Source of the DNA: DATFKA01 sp035268885
GTDB taxonomy: Bacteria > Bacteroidota > Bacteroidia > Chitinophagales > Saprospiraceae
NCBI GenBank assembly: GCA_035268885.1
Contig: DATFKA010000136.1
Coordinates: 1-64,000 of the forward strand
Length of the DNA: 64,000 nt
Reading direction: 5' to 3'
The notes under the pieces are model-generated. The model was not told the DNA's origin and ran no database searches. It saw nothing but the letters and a program-made list of their open reading frames with translations. Below are positions 61,936-64,000 of the stretch, piece by piece; within the stretch, counting starts at the first letter, position 1; each line of letters opens with the position of its first letter. Position numbers and translations under genes: made by a program.

Positions 61936-63384
61936 CTACTTCGACGAGTTATATGCTGGGTTAGTTTTAGGAAGTTGCGCTCCCGTCTCCGCTTGCCAGG
62001 CCTGAAGCTCTCGTAGTAAGGTTTTTGCTTTTCCCGGAAGGGAGTCGACCAGATTCTTCGTTTCACTCAGATCATTACTCAGGTCGTACAGCTCTACACT
62101 ATCCTGCTCATAAAATTGGATTAGCTTGTAATCTCCCATACGGATGGCTGCGGAAGGTAGACTACCCGAGCCGTGGTAATGCGGAAAGTGCCAGTATAAA
62201 CGGCGATTTGACGCTTTGTCTCTTCCTGTAAGCTGGGGGCTCAGACTCTTACCATCCAGGTCTTGTTCCGGCATTTGGTCCAGCCCTAGTAAATCTAAAA
62301 GTGTGGGATATAAATCTATGCTGGTCGTTAAGTCTGCGCTGATCCGCGCTTCAATTTTTCCGGGCCAACTGATCATCAGGGGTACCCGAATACCTCCTTC
62401 GTAAAGCCAGCCTTTACCGGCCCGAAGGGGACGTACCGCCGTAGGTGCCCGCTTATTTCGAAGCGTGGTTAGGCCCCCGTTGTCTGAGGTGAAAACGATA
62501 ATGGTTTCTTCTGCCAGCCCGAGCATTTCGAGTTCTGCTCGTATGCGTGCTACGCTCTGATCTACACTCTCCACCATCGCCGCGTAGACGGGGTTGTTCT
62601 GATCCTGGCGCGTCCAATGATCCCGTTCCAAATGATAAGCCGAATCTTTCGCACTCGCCTGTACGGTAGCTTTCCGCCTGTACTTTTGAACCAGGGAATC
62701 TTTCGCCTCGATCGGCGTATGTACCGCGTAGTGGGATAAATACAAAAGAAAAGGTTGATCAGTATTTTCATGGATGAATTGCAGGGACTCCGTCGTCAGG
62801 CGATCCGTAAGGTACTCTCCGGCTTCCCCTCCCGGCAGGCCTGGCACATCAAATTTATTCCCCTTTTGATAAGGATGAAAATAAGTCGCTGGCTGCCCCG
62901 CGTCGTGTCCGCCTATGTTGGTATCAAAGCCCTGGTCTTCTGGCAGGTAACCCACGCCACCCAGGTGCCATTTACCAAAGAAGCCCGTTCGATAGCCCTC
63001 CTCTTTTAGCCTTTCGGCAAAAGTTATCTCACTTAGGGGCAGGGCATGCTGATCCTCGGCGCCCAGCAGAGGACGGTTTTTAGGGTTCGATCCCGGTATC
63101 CAATCGGTCATATTCAGTCGGGCCGGACTTTTTCCCGTCAGGATGCTGGCCCGCGTCGGACTACAAATCGAAGCCGCGGCGTAAGCATCGGTAAATCGCA
63201 CTCCCGAGCGGGCAAGCTGATCGATAGCCGGGGTTTCATAAAAAGTACTCCCGTAACAAGTCAGATCATTCCAGCCCAGGTCATCAATCAGAATAAATAC
63301 AATATTGGGCAACTTTCCTTCCTTTTTGGGCTGACAAGCCGATAAAATAAGGGTAAGTAATAGGATCAGGTATCTCAAAGACAT
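61936..63384 (-). CDS. Lipoprotein sulfatase (arylsulfatase A type)
   Basis: 482 residues; lipoprotein signal (LLLTLILSACQPKKEG, Cys about 17). Metal site NIVFILIDDLGWNDLTCYG (about 26-44). The maturation motif is AASICSPTRASILTGKSPAR in pieces (Cys about 72, CSPTR), with FFGKWHLGG, VFTSDNGGL and LYEGGIRVPLMISWPGK following, typical of the A-type subfamily. It would release sulfate from surface-bound glycans. Third sulfatase gene in the window and the most canonical in its motif. The upstream gene on the same strand is the partial GNAT-like gene. Confidence 0.95.
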   Translation of the reverse strand: MSLRYLILLLTLILSACQPKKEGKLPNIVFILIDDLGWNDLTCYGSTFYETPAIDQLARSGVRFTDAYAAASICSPTRASILTGKSPARLNMTDWIPGSNPKNRPLLGAEDQHALPLSEITFAERLKEEGYRTGFFGKWHLGGVGYLPEDQGFDTNIGGHDAGQPATYFHPYQKGNKFDVPGLPGGEAGEYLTDRLTTESLQFIHENTDQPFLLYLSHYAVHTPIEAKDSLVQKYRRKATVQASAKDSAYHLERDHWTRQDQNNPVYAAMVESVDQSVARIRAELEMLGLAEETIIVFTSDNGGLTTLRNKRAPTAVRPLRAGKGWLYEGGIRVPLMISWPGKIEARISADLTTSIDLYPTLLDLLGLDQMPEQDLDGKSLSPQLTGRDKASNRRLYWHFPHYHGSGSLPSAAIRMGDYKLIQFYEQDSVELYDLSNDLSETKNLVDSLPGKAKTLLRELQAWQAETGAQLPKTNPAYNSSK

Positions 63385-63426
63385 AAATTGGATTTAAAGC
63401 ATTTACTTCCTGAATCGGTAGGGTTT

Positions 63427-64000
63427 CTAAATAAAGTCGAAGGAAGAGATATAGGGTGGGTACCGCAGTAACTGCTCCAGCTGTTCTTCACTAAGATTTG
63501 TTGTATTGTAAGCAATAAAAGTACCCGCATCTTTAACAAAGCGATGGATTAGCCCCAGTTTTCCCCGTTCCAAGATCATCTTGGCTAGCGGAGCGTCTTC
63601 GGCCAACCAAAAAACCGCAGATTTTAGTTTTTCTTGTGCCAGTAAACCTTCTATCAATTCATAGAGGGCAGCTTCCTCGCCGGATTTATAGTAAATCCCC
63701 TCGAAGGTGATAAACTCAAAATGCCTGGGGTTAAACATCTTATTGACAAGGGGGAGTCGGGGGAGTACGTTTAACATAATTTTGCCACTCAATCCGGGCA
63801 TGGACTCTACCTTCCAAACGGTTTTGTGTACTTGCAGTCCCGCCAGGATTTCTCCCTTTTCCCGAATGACGTAGTAGCGGTCTTTCTGGAAGACATTCTG
63901 AAAATGACGAATGGCGTAGTCGGCGTAGAAGTCTTCCAGTAAATTGAGGACTTCTTCCCGCTCTGCCTCGGTGGTGATCCTTTCTATTCTTTTGCTCCCT
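63427..64000 (-). CDS. GNAT-like acyltransferase fold protein, partial
   Basis: The frame is open to the window edge, so the N-terminus is missing; 191 codons are present. Sequence inward from the edge includes EREEVLNLLEDFYADYAIRHF and YYVIREKGEILAGLQVHKTVW, the antiparallel strand pattern of GNAT folds. It continues through FITFEGIYYKSGEEAALYELIEGLL to a C-terminus PPYISSFDFI. An internal ATG at 63801 should not be taken as the start. No acetyl-CoA motif (Q/RxxGxG/A) is visible in the available part, so the catalytic role is uncertain. It lies 42 bp upstream of the sulfatase on the same strand. Confidence 0.6.
   Translation of the reverse strand, partial: GSKRIERITTEAEREEVLNLLEDFYADYAIRHFQNVFQKDRYYVIREKGEILAGLQVHKTVWKVESMPGLSGKIMLNVLPRLPLVNKMFNPRHFEFITFEGIYYKSGEEAALYELIEGLLAQEKLKSAVFWLAEDAPLAKMILERGKLGLIHRFVKDAGTFIAYNTTNLSEEQLEQLLRYPPYISSFDFI

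Noticed and set aside
1..64000. CRISPR arrays, tRNA or rRNA genes, complete insertion sequences
   Set aside because: No regularly spaced repeats, cloverleaf-like sequence, rRNA-like blocks or transposase motifs (DDE, HUH) were seen; very short RNAs could be missed by eye.

Overview
The window comes from a marine-type member of the Bacteroidota, most likely the Saprospiria (Lewinella/Haliscomenobacter relatives). Support comes from type IX secretion signatures (a porZ-like gene, a gliding-motility type C-terminal domain, a T9SS type A sorting domain), SprB repeats, a DUF5686 protein, TonB-type outer-membrane receptors with carboxypeptidase-regulatory N-termini, a bacterial geranylgeranylglyceryl-phosphate synthase, the uppS-bamA pair, and promoters of the Bacteroidota TTTG / TAnnTTTG type. 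This placement is inference from gene content; no rRNA gene lies in the window.

Layout. 1-5.6 kb: an ABC exporter whose permease is fused to an M1 peptidase, with a membrane-anchored AraC regulator; a small palindromic mobile element lies at the regulator's stop codon. 5.9-8.5 kb: a four-helix-bundle sensor-like protein, a 56-residue membrane protein, rsgA and a GGGP synthase. 8.7-14.1 kb: a large SprB-repeat surface protein and porZ. 14.1-20.1 kb: a TPR protein, then polysaccharide genes (Wzz-like, O-antigen ligase/polymerase, WecA/MraY-type transferase), crcB and uppS. 20.2-26.0 kb: bamA, a head-GIN (DUF2807) protein, ddl and a BASS-family symporter. 26.0-28.3 kb: a vWA-domain protein and a divergent PurA-like ligase behind a promoter carrying two identical 23-bp palindromes. 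28.3-35.7 kb: SulP transporter, DUF5686 protein, YeiH-type exporter, a tiny membrane protein and two DinB-fold proteins. 35.8-45 kb: a catabolic/hydrolytic stretch (sulfatase, DUF1080, N-acyl-D-amino-acid deacylase-like, two serine hydrolases, sterol desaturase-like), a decayed DUF5916 gene and an RluA-type pseudouridine synthase. 45-49.3 kb: TonB-dependent receptor-like protein and a second sulfatase. 49.3-51.2 kb: an AT-rich island with a two-gene ATPase + TOPRIM-like (DUF3226) module, the best candidate here for a phage-defence-like system. 51.2-57.1 kb: DUF1080, SDR, cytochrome-like protein, pyrophosphatase, DoxX, GH32 and a T9SS cargo protein. 57.1-60.5 kb: a tight operon of a glutamine-synthetase-like ligase, an APH-like kinase and a HAD-IIA phosphatase. 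60.6-64 kb: a second, 248-bp fold-back element, an esterase, a third sulfatase and a partial GNAT-like gene.

The surface machinery (PorZ, BamA, SprB-type protein, T9SS cargo) and envelope genes (UppS, WecA-like, Wzz/Wzy, Ddl) describe a gram-negative cell with a decorated surface. Three lipoprotein sulfatases, GH32 and DUF1080 enzymes indicate use of sulfated and fructan-type polysaccharides. No tRNA, rRNA, CRISPR array or complete insertion sequence was found. Promoter and terminator calls were made by eye.
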